Source: Candidatus Deianiraea vastatrix (lineage in GTDB: Bacteria > Pseudomonadota > Alphaproteobacteria > Rickettsiales > Deianiraeaceae). Taken from it: DNA of 64,000 nt. The DNA lies in the NCBI RefSeq assembly GCF_007993655.1, contig NZ_CP029077.1, positions 112,413 through 176,412 on the forward strand. Direction: 5' to 3'. Below, piece by piece: positions 26,147-35,083 of this stretch. The stretch's first letter is position 1. Each line of letters starts with the position of its first letter. A model generated the notes under the pieces. That model made no database searches. It was not told where the DNA came from and saw only the letters and a program-made list of their open reading frames with translations. The position numbers and the translations under genes are program-made.

Positions 26147-26908
26147 ATGATACAAAATAATGAAATTCTTGATGCTATAAAAAATATGAAATCAATATAC
26201 TTTATTGCCGAAATTATAAGTGATGATGGAAATTATATATTTACAAATCAAAGTGAAAAAATTATAATTAACAACAAAGAATGCGGTAGTGGTTTGCATG
26301 ATTTTACAATAAATTTTAAAAATATTGGTCAAAAAAATATCAATACAATAACGATTTTTGCCCCATCAGAAGAAATTATATCTATTATATCCGCAAGGCC
26401 AAACAAGGTTCAAATTTCCGTATGTTTTGAAAACAATAATGAGGTTTTATTTTCTGGATTTATTATAAAGGTAAATACAATATCTGCAAATCAAATTGAT
26501 ATATTTTTTACAGACATATCTTCAAATATTGATAACGCAATTGGAGATTTTTTTTCTCCAGTGTGCACATCTGATTTTGGTGATGAAAGATGTAAAAAAG
26601 ATCTATCTGAAAACACATTTATTGCAAGTGTTATTGATGTAATAAATGTAAATAAAATTGTAACTAATATTGAAAAACAAGATGATTTTTTTCTTGGTGG
26701 ATATTTACAGATTGCAAACAATCAGAAACAATTTAAAACAAGAATTATTAGCCATAAAACAAATACAATTTCTGTATTATCGGCATATAATTTTAATATA
26801 GGCGATACAATTAATTTAATTCAGCCATGCGAAAAAACAGTTAGTGCATGTAAAAAATTTAATAATATAATTAATTTTAGAGGCTATCCTTTTATTAAAA
26901 ATAATTAA
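26147..26908 (+). CDS. Gene transfer agent protein, DUF2163/BR0599 family (RcGTA g13-like)
   Basis: The 253-residue protein matches the phage BR0599/DUF2163 family, the g13 tail component of gene transfer agents. Recognisable parts are CTSDFGDERCKKDL in the middle and the C-terminal CEKTVSACKKFNNIINFRGYPFI, in which conserved Cys and the NF-x-G-x-P motif appear. Normally a g14 peptidase and g15 host-specificity protein follow; here the next gene is a convergent TPR protein. The pair g12-g13 therefore stands as an isolated fragment, as in other Rickettsiales where GTA genes are scattered but conserved. No disruptive mutation is visible. Confidence 0.8.
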   Translation: MIQNNEILDAIKNMKSIYFIAEIISDDGNYIFTNQSEKIIINNKECGSGLHDFTINFKNIGQKNINTITIFAPSEEIISIISARPNKVQISVCFENNNEVLFSGFIIKVNTISANQIDIFFTDISSNIDNAIGDFFSPVCTSDFGDERCKKDLSENTFIASVIDVINVNKIVTNIEKQDDFFLGGYLQIANNQKQFKTRIISHKTNTISVLSAYNFNIGDTINLIQPCEKTVSACKKFNNIINFRGYPFIKNN

Positions 26909-26912
26909 CACA

Positions 26913-27632
26913 TTAGGCACTTTGATCTTCTATTACTGAAGTTTGACAAAGTGATAATAAATTTTGATAAGCGCTATTGTGTGGGTTTTTATCATCTGTT
27001 TCGAGTGCTTTTTGGCAAAAAAATATCGCTTCATATGTAAAACCTTCATTGTGATATTCTCTGGCTATGTCAAAATATTTATTAGCAAGATCGACATGAT
27101 ATACAAAATGTGCATCTGAGGTTAACTTTATCAAAGATTCATAAATTGACACAAAATCTGCATAATTTTTAGCATTAAATGCAATATCGGCATGTTGATA
27201 TAATATATTTATTTCTATTTTCTTTAAATCTTTATATTGTGTATTTTCGTTAGTGTGATGGTAAAAAGTGAAATTTTCGACATTATTAATTTTTGGATAT
27301 GGGTCATATTTTATAAAATTTGATACATATTTATTATCGTAATTTACATTTCGCAGTTTAAAAGACTCACGAAAATCGGCATATGAGGCATCTTTATTCC
27401 CAAATAAATACTCCATAAACCCTCTGCAGTAATGACTATCGGCATTTTCCTTGTAAATATTAATTGATTTTGTAAAAAATTTATATGCATTTTCCAGCAT
27501 ATTTAGTTTTAAATATCCGCACCCAAGATTATAGTATTCATATGATGCTTGATAGTGAAATTCGCAGTGTGGCTTTGCAAACTCTAGGACATCGTTTTTT
27601 AAATCTTTAATTTTCTGACTAATTTTAATCAT
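26913..27632 (-). CDS. Tetratricopeptide-repeat protein
   Basis: About 239 residues of helical repeats. Two adjacent TPR-like units are clear: YEYYNLGCGYLKLNMLENAYKFFTKS and the following ADSHYCRGFMEYLFGNKDASYADFRES; a further pair lies near the C-terminus (FDIAREYHNEGFTYEAIFFCQKAL). Such repeats bind proteins. I see no signal peptide in the form starting at 27632; an upstream ATG at 27680 would add a hydrophobic segment of 16 residues that could act as a membrane anchor, so the start is uncertain. The partner is unknown. Confidence 0.65.
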   Translation of the reverse strand: MIKISQKIKDLKNDVLEFAKPHCEFHYQASYEYYNLGCGYLKLNMLENAYKFFTKSINIYKENADSHYCRGFMEYLFGNKDASYADFRESFKLRNVNYDNKYVSNFIKYDPYPKINNVENFTFYHHTNENTQYKDLKKIEINILYQHADIAFNAKNYADFVSIYESLIKLTSDAHFVYHVDLANKYFDIAREYHNEGFTYEAIFFCQKALETDDKNPHNSAYQNLLSLCQTSVIEDQSA

Positions 27633-27715
27633 AAAATGAAATAACTTTTCAGTTATTAAAAAAATTACAATAATAGTCAAGGTTATTTTTTAATATTTTA
27701 CGCAGATTGTAATGC

Positions 27716-28582
27716 TTATTTTGTTATATTTTCCAAAAACTTGATTAATGTATCAATGTTTTTATACGATAGACAAATATCTTCGTTTGATTTATTTTGT
27801 TGGTTTTGAGAAAATGAAATTTTTATATCAAATTTTTGCATAATTTCTTGTTGCAGAGATTTCAACTTTAATAAATCTTCTTGACTATGATTGATTTTAG
27901 CCTTTTCATTATTATTGCTTTCGTTATCAAGTTTTTTGATAAAAGACTCAAGTTGTCTTACTGTTAGCGCTTTTTGATGGCACAGCTTTAGTAATTTAAA
28001 GACATCGTCTCTTCCGGCAATAACTTTAATAATCCCGTATGATATATTGTTTTTCTCGATAAAATCTTTAATTTCGCCATCAAGATTTGATATTCTAAGC
28101 ATATTTGCAACATGGCTTCTATGTTTTCCAAGTTGTTTTGCAATTTCATTTTGAGTCAGTGAAAATTCATTTTGAAGCCGCAAGAACGACTCAGCTTCTT
28201 CTATTAAACTTAAATTGCTTCTTTGTATATTTTCTATAATACTTGCAACAAATGCCTTATCTTCGCTTAAGTTTTTTACAATAGCTGGAATCTTTTGCAT
28301 GTTAAGTAACTTTGCAGCTCGCAAACGCCTTTCGCCAGCGATAACTTCATATTCATTATCATTAATTTTTCTAACAAGTATTGGCTGTAATATGCCATTT
28401 TCTCGAATTGATTCCGCAAGATTCATTATTTCCTCAGTGTCAAAAGTCTTTCTTGGCTGCTTTGCATTAACTTGAATATATGATACATCAATTTCAATAT
28501 TTCCTGTTGGCGTTTGTCCAATTTTTTGCATTCCAAATAAACTGTCAAGACCCATGCCAAGTTTTTGATTTGTTGTATTCAT
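27716..28582 (-). CDS. parB: Chromosome partitioning protein ParB
   Basis: ParB binds parS sites, uses CTP to clamp and spread on DNA, and works with ParA to segregate the origin region. The 288 residues carry the N-terminal ParA-contact helix (KLGMGLDSLFG), the ParB/Srx domain with QPRKTF, ENGILQPILVR and the CTP-binding GERRLRAAKL, then the HTH (LTQNEIAKQLGKHRSHVANMLR) and a C-terminal dimerisation region. The start at 28582 begins 5 bases after the parA stop; an earlier ATG would overlap parA. I found no full parS consensus in the window by eye. Confidence 0.95.
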   Translation of the reverse strand: MNTTNQKLGMGLDSLFGMQKIGQTPTGNIEIDVSYIQVNAKQPRKTFDTEEIMNLAESIRENGILQPILVRKINDNEYEVIAGERRLRAAKLLNMQKIPAIVKNLSEDKAFVASIIENIQRSNLSLIEEAESFLRLQNEFSLTQNEIAKQLGKHRSHVANMLRISNLDGEIKDFIEKNNISYGIIKVIAGRDDVFKLLKLCHQKALTVRQLESFIKKLDNESNNNEKAKINHSQEDLLKLKSLQQEIMQKFDIKISFSQNQQNKSNEDICLSYKNIDTLIKFLENITK

Positions 28583-28587
28583 AGCTT

Positions 28588-29361
28588 TTATATCACAATG
28601 CCATTTCTTTGAACAAATTCTTTGGCTAAATTGATATACGCAATTGAACCAGGGCAAGCAATATCGTACATCATTACTGGAAGACCGTATGATGGAGCCT
28701 CTGAAATCCTTATATTTCTTGGAATTACGGTTTTATATACCGCTTCTCCAAATACCTTTCTTACTTCAATTTCCACCTCTTCGGTCAAATTATTTCGTTT
28801 ATCGTACATCGTAAGTAATACGCCTTCAATTTCAAGATCTTGGTTGCCATCTATATTTTGTATTACAGTTTCGTACGTTTTAATTAAATGACTCAAGCCT
28901 TCGAGAGCAAAAAACTCGCATTGCACTGGTATTAAAATTGAATTTGATGCATATAAAGCATTAATTGTAAGCATTCCAAGAGATGGCGGGCAGTCTATTA
29001 GTATAATGTCATAGTCGTTGTGAATATTTTTCAATATTTCTTTGAGTAAATTTCTTTGTCCAGATAGTTCAACTTCGGCTGCTGCAAGCTCTACAGCAGA
29101 TGGAATTATATCAAGATTTGATATTCCGCTATGGTGTATAGCATCTTTGATTTCAACATTTTTTGAAAATACATTATATATAGTTGAAGATCTTTTGTTT
29201 TGCGGTATTCCAACGCCAGTTGATGCATTTCCTTGTGGATCTAGATCGATAATTAAAGTTTTTTGCCCTATTGCGGCAAGCGATGTCGCTAAATTAACAA
29301 CGGTTGTGGTTTTTCCAACCCCACCCTTTTGATTTATTACCGAAACAATCTTTTTTGGCAT
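28588..29361 (-). CDS. parA: Chromosome partitioning ATPase ParA
   Basis: A Walker-type partition ATPase of 257 residues. The deviant P-loop NQKGGVGKTTTVVNLA lies at residues 8-23, the second conserved motif is DLDPQGNASTG, and DIILIDCPPSLG is the Walker B equivalent. It pairs with parB, 5 bases downstream. The usual neighbours mnmG and rsmG are not upstream. About 170 bases without a recognised gene follow on the other side. Confidence 0.96.
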   Translation of the reverse strand: MPKKIVSVINQKGGVGKTTTVVNLATSLAAIGQKTLIIDLDPQGNASTGVGIPQNKRSSTIYNVFSKNVEIKDAIHHSGISNLDIIPSAVELAAAEVELSGQRNLLKEILKNIHNDYDIILIDCPPSLGMLTINALYASNSILIPVQCEFFALEGLSHLIKTYETVIQNIDGNQDLEIEGVLLTMYDKRNNLTEEVEIEVRKVFGEAVYKTVIPRNIRISEAPSYGLPVMMYDIACPGSIAYINLAKEFVQRNGIVI

Positions 29362-29532
29362 TTTTAAACATCAAAACTTTCCTCTAATCAATATCCAGTT
29401 TAAAGTTTTTAAAAATCAAGATTTTTTTTATATTTCTAATCTAGTTTTATTTAATATGGTTAAAAAAATGCTTGCTTTTTGTATTTGTATTAATTATAGA
29501 AATTAAAATTGTTTTAACAAGTAAGTAAATTT

Positions 29533-29733
29533 ATGCGATTTATTGTATCATTACTGCTACTTTGCTCATGTGTTGCACCAGCTGGTGGTTATTATGGAAG
29601 TGCTGGTGGAATGATGTCAACTGGCGGTTGTATTGCAAATCCTTATATGTTCAATCTTGACCCTCAAGCATGGCAAACATGGGAAAGGGCAAATTATTAT
29701 GTCAGTTGCACCAGATATTCAGTTGGATATTAA
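29533..29733 (+). CDS. Small putative lipoprotein
   Basis: A 66-residue frame beginning MRFIVSLLLLCSCVAPAGG, a plausible lipoprotein signal with the lipidated cysteine after Leu-Cys-Ser. The mature part is Gly- and Tyr-rich (YYGSAGGMMSTGG) with two more cysteines and an aromatic tail. It is isolated on the plus strand, 4 bases from the end of the convergent giant coiled-coil gene. Family unknown; small Gly/Tyr lipoproteins of this type are often envelope components. Confidence 0.5.
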   Translation: MRFIVSLLLLCSCVAPAGGYYGSAGGMMSTGGCIANPYMFNLDPQAWQTWERANYYVSCTRYSVGY

Positions 29734-29737
29734 AAGT

Positions 29738-32700
29738 TTAGTGCGTAATTCCAGTACTTTGTTGTTTGGGAGGAAAGTTATCGTCCGCAGTCTTGTATTT
29801 TTTTGATGGATCAATTTTAATATTTCCGCTTTCCAATATCTGTTTAAGTTTCTTATCTAATCCATCATTACTGAGTGGCTCTATTTTCTTTTTGATACTT
29901 TCATTATTTTGTTTTTCCGGCATACTTTGAGTTTCTGGATTTTTTGCAACTTTTTTATCACTGTTTGTACCCAATTCATCATTAATGTCGTCTAAGTTGT
30001 TTTGCCGTTTATTTAACTGTGTTTCAGTTCTCGGTCTTATCTCAGTAGTTTTCGTTAAATCTGGTTCAAGATTTGATTTATTGTTTGGATTTTGTTTTAT
30101 ACCAATGTTAAAATCGTCACTATGTTTTGCTACTGGATTACTTTTTCGAGCAAAATTATCTTTTGTAGTTGTGGCTTTTTCTTTGGATATAATCTTTTCA
30201 GCACTCTTCACTGGTTGCTCTATGTCTTTTACATCTTGACCACGAAACTTCTTTTCATTTAGTGTATTCATTGTTTTGTCTAATTTGTTCAAATATTCTT
30301 GTTTTAATACCTCGCCTTTTTTAAGAAGTTCCTCCGGTGACATCTTTACATTTTGATTTTCAATGCCATTTTTTCTAGGTGCAACAGATGTCATTGGTGT
30401 ATTGCTGACAAGTGCCTTAGTATTTTCAGTTGGAACTATACCTGTATATGTTTGACCATTAACTTTTATTTTCATTGCTGTATGACCATCCGGAACTTTA
30501 GATCCTTCTTGTAAGAATTTCATATTATTAATCATTTGCTCAAGATTATCAGCTTTTGGTTTGCCTTTTGCTTTAACGTCTTGGTTTTTAAGGCCAAGTG
30601 TTGCTTGATTCATTTTTGCAAGCATTGCCTCTTGCAGCTTTTTAGTTTGATCTGGGGGAAGAAAATCTTTTTCTAAATCTACTTTTTTTGTTGGCTCTGG
30701 TTCATATTCATTTCTATCTGACACATTTGCAAACGCCTTTCTTGCTTCAAGGGCTGATTTATTTTCCTTTTTTTTTGGACTGAAAAAATCTTTTATACCT
30801 TGATATTTCTCCTTGGCCCAATTTTTTATACCATCAAATATACTAGGCTCTGGAATTCCATTTTTCCTTCTCAACTCTTTTGCTTTCTCTTCTGCCTTTC
30901 TTTTTGCTTCAATTTCTTGAAGATGCTTTCGTCTTTGTTCATGAAAAAGCTGTATCTGATCCCAAACCGTCATTCGTTTTGGCTGTTCTAGCTGTTCTGG
31001 CTGCGGTTCTTGATTTTGATACTTATCTATGCCGCCACCAAATTTGCCGAAAGCTTCCGCTGCCTCGTTTACCTTATTTTTTTGTTCATCTTTGCCTTGC
31101 TGGATACCATCGTCAAAAGTGATTTCAATATTTTGCGCTTCAAGAGATTCACCTTTTCCATCTAATTTATCTTGCGGTGGAGTGGGTTGATTTTCATTTT
31201 GCTGTTCTGGATTGATTTCTTGATCTTTGTTTTCATCGTCAAAAAGAATTAATGGCGGATCTTGTTGTTGCTGAAGCTCTTGTTGACGATTATCAATCTG
31301 TTGTTGAAATTGCTGTGTTATATTATTATTTTGCAAGTCTGGAGATTGATTAATGGCATCTTGTAACGATTGCAGATCTTGTGCATTCATAGTTTGCAAT
31401 ACATTCGTCATAGACTGAGCAATGCCATTTTTTGCCTTGGCTATTTCCTGCTCTATTTTCATTGCATCTGCATTATTTTGCTTTACATAGTCTTGTAAAT
31501 TTGGAATAGTTGACTGCAATTTATTTAGCTCTGTAATTGCTGTTTTTCTATCTTGTGCAATTGTATTGAGATTTTTATCAATGTCGGATAATTGCTGCAG
31601 TATGTTGGGGATATTCTGATTATCAATACCTTGCTTTGCAATTTCTTGAGTTGCTGTTAATTGTGCATTATATTGCTGCATTACACCTTCCATTTTACCT
31701 GTAAGGCTTGTTTTAAGTTTATTTGCTTGAACTACTCCAAAATCTTGTTTCTCTCGAACATCAATTGACTTGTTTTGATTATTATCTTGTGGATTTTGTC
31801 CAAGTTCATTTAATTTCTCTCTATCATCTTGAGCTTTTTTCTTTGCCTCTTCAAGTTCGATTTTTAGTTGATTTAATTTATCTATTTCATCAATTCCGCT
31901 TTGTCGTAGTTTGTTAAAATCCTCAGCTGATATACCATCTTGCTCCATTTGGTTTTCTATAACTTGCAGCTGAGCCTCAATGGCTTGTCCATCTTGTAAT
32001 TTTTTATCTATAACAGATTCATTTTGTTGTAAAGACGATTCCAAATTTGATATTTGGTTTTGTCTTTGTTCTTCTTTTTGTTTTTGCTCTGCTACTTGGC
32101 GTTCATTTTCCAGCCTTGCCTGTTCCTCTTTTTCTTGTTTTTCCTGCAATAATTTATTAAAAGATGCCTCTTTTTCTTTAAGAATACTGTCTAATTCGCT
32201 TGTTTTCGGCTGTTGATTGTTAGTATTGCTTTTCTTTGGTATTTGATTTGATTTAGGCTCATTTGGTATTTCATTATTTTGCTGATCGGGTGGAGCAACT
32301 TGCTCTCCATTTTTTACCTTTAAATCTGATATTTTGGCATTTAATAAATCTTTTTTCTTTTGTATCTCTTCTTGTTTTTGAGTAAATTCTTGTTCTTTTG
32401 TTAAATATACATTTTTATTATCAGCACCCTTTTGTTTTAATTCTTCAATGTCTTTCTTAAATTTATCAAATTCTTCTTGCGTTGAAACTTCTCTATTTTT
32501 TAAGCCTGTTCTCTCTTGTATAAATGTATTTTTATTATCTGTATATGTCTTGGTGTTATTATTATGCTCTAATTTATTTGCAGCTTCTTCTTGATTTAAT
32601 TTTTGCAATTCATCTTCTAGTTTGCTAATGTCGCCTTTATTTACCTGCTTTTCTTTTGTTACATTTGAAATCTCCTGTGCACTTTGTTCTAAACCTTGCC

Positions 32701-34486
32701 TTTGCTTATCAAGCTCTACTTTTTTTTGATTTAACTCAGATGCTCTACTCTCGCAATCCTTAATAAAAGTTTGTTGTTTCTGTGTATTTAGTTTACTTGT
32801 CTGATTTTCGATCTGAAGTTTTCCAATATTGTTCTGCAATTTCATTTCCTCTAATGATATACTATTGGTACCAGCAGCGTTACGATATCTATCATCATTT
32901 GTTAAATCACCAGCCTTTGATAATACACCAAGATTGTTTTGTTTTTCGTTATTAGCATCCTTAATTGCCTTTATTGCCTTTTGCATTTCATCTATCGAGG
33001 CTACATTGTCTGATATACGCTGATTTGTATCTTGTGTAAATTTCTTTGACTCTGCAACTAAATCGTTAATCTTTGCTAAATCTTGCTCAATACTTGCTTT
33101 ATTTTGATCAATTTCATTTAATGAAGCTTGAATTGCTTGTGACTGCTTTTTTAATTCATCTTCACTCATCTGTGTACTTGGCTTAATGCCAGATGGATCT
33201 TGCACTTCATAGTTCCGAGTTGGTGGCAATGATTGGCGCGGTGGGCTTAAAGGTTTTTGTTGTGTAAATCCATCATTTTTGTTTTTTGCATTTTCTTCGC
33301 TTTGTTTTATTCTATCAAGTATTTGATTTGCACGATTAACTGTTTTGTTAGCGCCATCTATAGCCTTCTGTATTGCAACTAGCTCAGGCGATGGATCTCT
33401 GATTTTTTGTATTTCTTGTTCTAGTGCGTTATTTTGTTGTATTGCATGATTTTTTTTAGCCTGATGAAAAATTGCCTGTGTCATTTTTAATCCCGCCTCT
33501 TTTTCAGGCGGTGTAGAAAATTGATCTTGTGTAAATAAAAGATTACTGTTGTCAATTTTTATAATACCGCTATCTGTAAATGAAATTTTTTCAGGCGAAG
33601 ATATCCCTTGCTCTAATTGCTTCATGAATTTATCCTTACCTCCGATAAAAGATTTTGGAATTACCTGCAATATATTCTTGTTTGTTGAATATTGCGATAC
33701 TTGTTTCACCGTTGCGTCATTTGGTCTATCGCTAATAAATTTGTCAGTTGCATCAATAGTGCTTTTATTCTTTTGCATTTTTTTCTCAATTTCATTAACT
33801 ATATTTTGCTCATCTTCGGTAAGCATTTTTTTAGGATATTCTTTTTCCATCTGTATCATTCGTGCCAAAGTTGCTGTTTCAAGCTCCTTTTGTACGTTTT
33901 GAAGATTATTACTCTGAGTGGAATTGCTTGGTGATTGATTTACAAAATTATTTTGCTTTGGTTGTTTTTGTTTCTGTGCGCCTGTATTATTAATATCTAA
34001 TCTTTGAACCTGATTTATATCTATTGAATTTGATGAGTTTTGAGATTGGGAACTTTGAGGTCTTGAGGCTTGAGGTTGTTTAGGATTGTTGTTCTGTGTA
34101 TTTAGATTATAACCTTGAGCTTGTAGCTTTTGATTAAGCTCTCTTGCAGTTTTAATTTGTTGTGGTTCTTGTGCTTCAGTGCCATTTATAAAATTATTAA
34201 ACTGTGTTCTAGCACTATTTTGATCCTGCTGTCCTGGAATTGGCTGTTGTGAATTTTGCTTGTTATTTTGCTTTACAATTGACTGTGGTATTTGTTGTGC
34301 ACCATCTCTTTGTGTATATTGATCTTGATTTTCTAGCAAATTTTCATCTCCTGATTGCAAGCCTTTATTTTCTTCAGTTTTGACACGCATCTTAATCTGT
34401 TGGTTTGCAACGGTTGCAAGGCCACGATCGGTAAATTGCTCTAAGGCATCTTCGTATATATCTAGACCCAAAGGATTTTGATCCAT
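29738..34486 (-). CDS. Giant Gln-rich coiled-coil protein, candidate T4SS effector
   Basis: A 1582-residue hydrophilic protein with no signal peptide or membrane segment. Its N-terminal 200 residues are Gln/Asn/Ser-rich and probably disordered; residues of roughly 350-1150 form long heptad-type coiled coils rich in Gln, Lys and Glu; the C-terminal third has short basic and Pro-rich stretches (QEIEAKRKAEEKAKELRRKN, then PTKKVDLEKDFLPPDQTKK). I do not recognise a catalytic domain. A good sigma-70-like promoter precedes it. It lies in the same direction as yraN and a VirB6-like gene upstream. The properties match Rickettsiales effector candidates or cytoskeletal scaffolds; both are inference. 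Confidence 0.7.
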   Translation of the reverse strand: MDQNPLGLDIYEDALEQFTDRGLATVANQQIKMRVKTEENKGLQSGDENLLENQDQYTQRDGAQQIPQSIVKQNNKQNSQQPIPGQQDQNSARTQFNNFINGTEAQEPQQIKTARELNQKLQAQGYNLNTQNNNPKQPQASRPQSSQSQNSSNSIDINQVQRLDINNTGAQKQKQPKQNNFVNQSPSNSTQSNNLQNVQKELETATLARMIQMEKEYPKKMLTEDEQNIVNEIEKKMQKNKSTIDATDKFISDRPNDATVKQVSQYSTNKNILQVIPKSFIGGKDKFMKQLEQGISSPEKISFTDSGIIKIDNSNLLFTQDQFSTPPEKEAGLKMTQAIFHQAKKNHAIQQNNALEQEIQKIRDPSPELVAIQKAIDGANKTVNRANQILDRIKQSEENAKNKNDGFTQQKPLSPPRQSLPPTRNYEVQDPSGIKPSTQMSEDELKKQSQAIQASLNEIDQNKASIEQDLAKINDLVAESKKFTQDTNQRISDNVASIDEMQKAIKAIKDANNEKQNNLGVLSKAGDLTNDDRYRNAAGTNSISLEEMKLQNNIGKLQIENQTSKLNTQKQQTFIKDCESRASELNQKKVELDKQRQGLEQSAQEISNVTKEKQVNKGDISKLEDELQKLNQEEAANKLEHNNNTKTYTDNKNTFIQERTGLKNREVSTQEEFDKFKKDIEELKQKGADNKNVYLTKEQEFTQKQEEIQKKKDLLNAKISDLKVKNGEQVAPPDQQNNEIPNEPKSNQIPKKSNTNNQQPKTSELDSILKEKEASFNKLLQEKQEKEEQARLENERQVAEQKQKEEQRQNQISNLESSLQQNESVIDKKLQDGQAIEAQLQVIENQMEQDGISAEDFNKLRQSGIDEIDKLNQLKIELEEAKKKAQDDREKLNELGQNPQDNNQNKSIDVREKQDFGVVQANKLKTSLTGKMEGVMQQYNAQLTATQEIAKQGIDNQNIPNILQQLSDIDKNLNTIAQDRKTAITELNKLQSTIPNLQDYVKQNNADAMKIEQEIAKAKNGIAQSMTNVLQTMNAQDLQSLQDAINQSPDLQNNNITQQFQQQIDNRQQELQQQQDPPLILFDDENKDQEINPEQQNENQPTPPQDKLDGKGESLEAQNIEITFDDGIQQGKDEQKNKVNEAAEAFGKFGGGIDKYQNQEPQPEQLEQPKRMTVWDQIQLFHEQRRKHLQEIEAKRKAEEKAKELRRKNGIPEPSIFDGIKNWAKEKYQGIKDFFSPKKKENKSALEARKAFANVSDRNEYEPEPTKKVDLEKDFLPPDQTKKLQEAMLAKMNQATLGLKNQDVKAKGKPKADNLEQMINNMKFLQEGSKVPDGHTAMKIKVNGQTYTGIVPTENTKALVSNTPMTSVAPRKNGIENQNVKMSPEELLKKGEVLKQEYLNKLDKTMNTLNEKKFRGQDVKDIEQPVKSAEKIISKEKATTTKDNFARKSNPVAKHSDDFNIGIKQNPNNKSNLEPDLTKTTEIRPRTETQLNKRQNNLDDINDELGTNSDKKVAKNPETQSMPEKQNNESIKKKIEPLSNDGLDKKLKQILESGNIKIDPSKKYKTADDNFPPKQQSTGITH

Positions 34487-34510
34487 TTTACCAAAACAAA
34501 CACAACACCA

Positions 34511-34539
34511 ATAATAAGGTATATATTTTTTAAAATCAA
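34511..34539 (-). promoter_or_regulatory. Candidate promoter of the giant coiled-coil gene
   Basis: On the minus strand TTGATT (34539-34534) is followed after 17 bases by TATTAT (34516-34511), placing transcription start about 20 bases before the ATG at 34486. The hexamers match the consensus at five of six (-10) and four of six (-35) positions. Confidence 0.5.
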
Positions 34540-34619
34540 CCTTTTTCTACAAAATGCGGAAATAATGATAATTATGCCTATTTTTTTGACTTAAAGCTAT
34601 AATTATTGGTTGTTTTCTT

Positions 34620-34994
34620 CTATAAAAAATGCTTTATAATAAATGGTTTTCTAAAAAATGAATTTACAATAGCAAGATCAATTCGATAATCAAAATCCTT
34701 ATATCTTTTTGATTTTGAAATGAAATTTTGACACGACTTAGCAAGCCTCTGTCTTTGATGAAAACTTATCGAATTTGCTATTACATCTATATCAAGCTTT
34801 AAACCAAGTCTTGTTTTTACTTCGCAGAAAATTATCATTTTATCTTTACGAAATATCAAATCCATCTCACCAATTTTAGATTGATAGCGAAAATATAATA
34901 ATCTATGAAAAGTAATAAAGTAAAACATTATAACAAAAATTTCTCCAAACAAACCTTTTAAATGTTGTTTATTAAACAGAGATGTTTTTATCAT
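34620..34994 (-). CDS. yraN: YraN/UPF0102 family nuclease-like protein
   Basis: YraN proteins have a restriction-endonuclease-like fold related to Holliday junction resolvases. The 124 residues show the family core: an early Gly-Leu-Phe-Gly-Glu, then IGEMDLIFRKDKMIIFCEVKTR, in which Asp, Glu and Lys form the PD-(D/E)XK-like site, and a late RIDLAIV. The frame is open to an ATG at 35030, but the conserved part fits a start at 34994. It stands 90 bases after the VirB6-like gene and 134 bases before the giant coiled-coil gene. Confidence 0.85.
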   Translation of the reverse strand: MIKTSLFNKQHLKGLFGEIFVIMFYFITFHRLLYFRYQSKIGEMDLIFRKDKMIIFCEVKTRLGLKLDIDVIANSISFHQRQRLAKSCQNFISKSKRYKDFDYRIDLAIVNSFFRKPFIIKHFL

Positions 34995-35083
34995 TATGCA
35001 ATAGAATATATGCAACTCCAATAGCAACAAAACTAATTATCAAGTAAAATATATTTCATATAATATCATTAACCACCCACGCT

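Noticed and set aside
27716-29361. parS site near parAB
   Set aside because: I looked for TGTTTCACGTGAAACA-like sequence around the genes and saw no convincing match.
30800-33934. Several plus-strand Phe/Leu/Cys-rich frames in the giant coiled-coil gene
   Set aside because: Typical mirror images of Gln/Lys/Glu-rich codons on the opposite strand.
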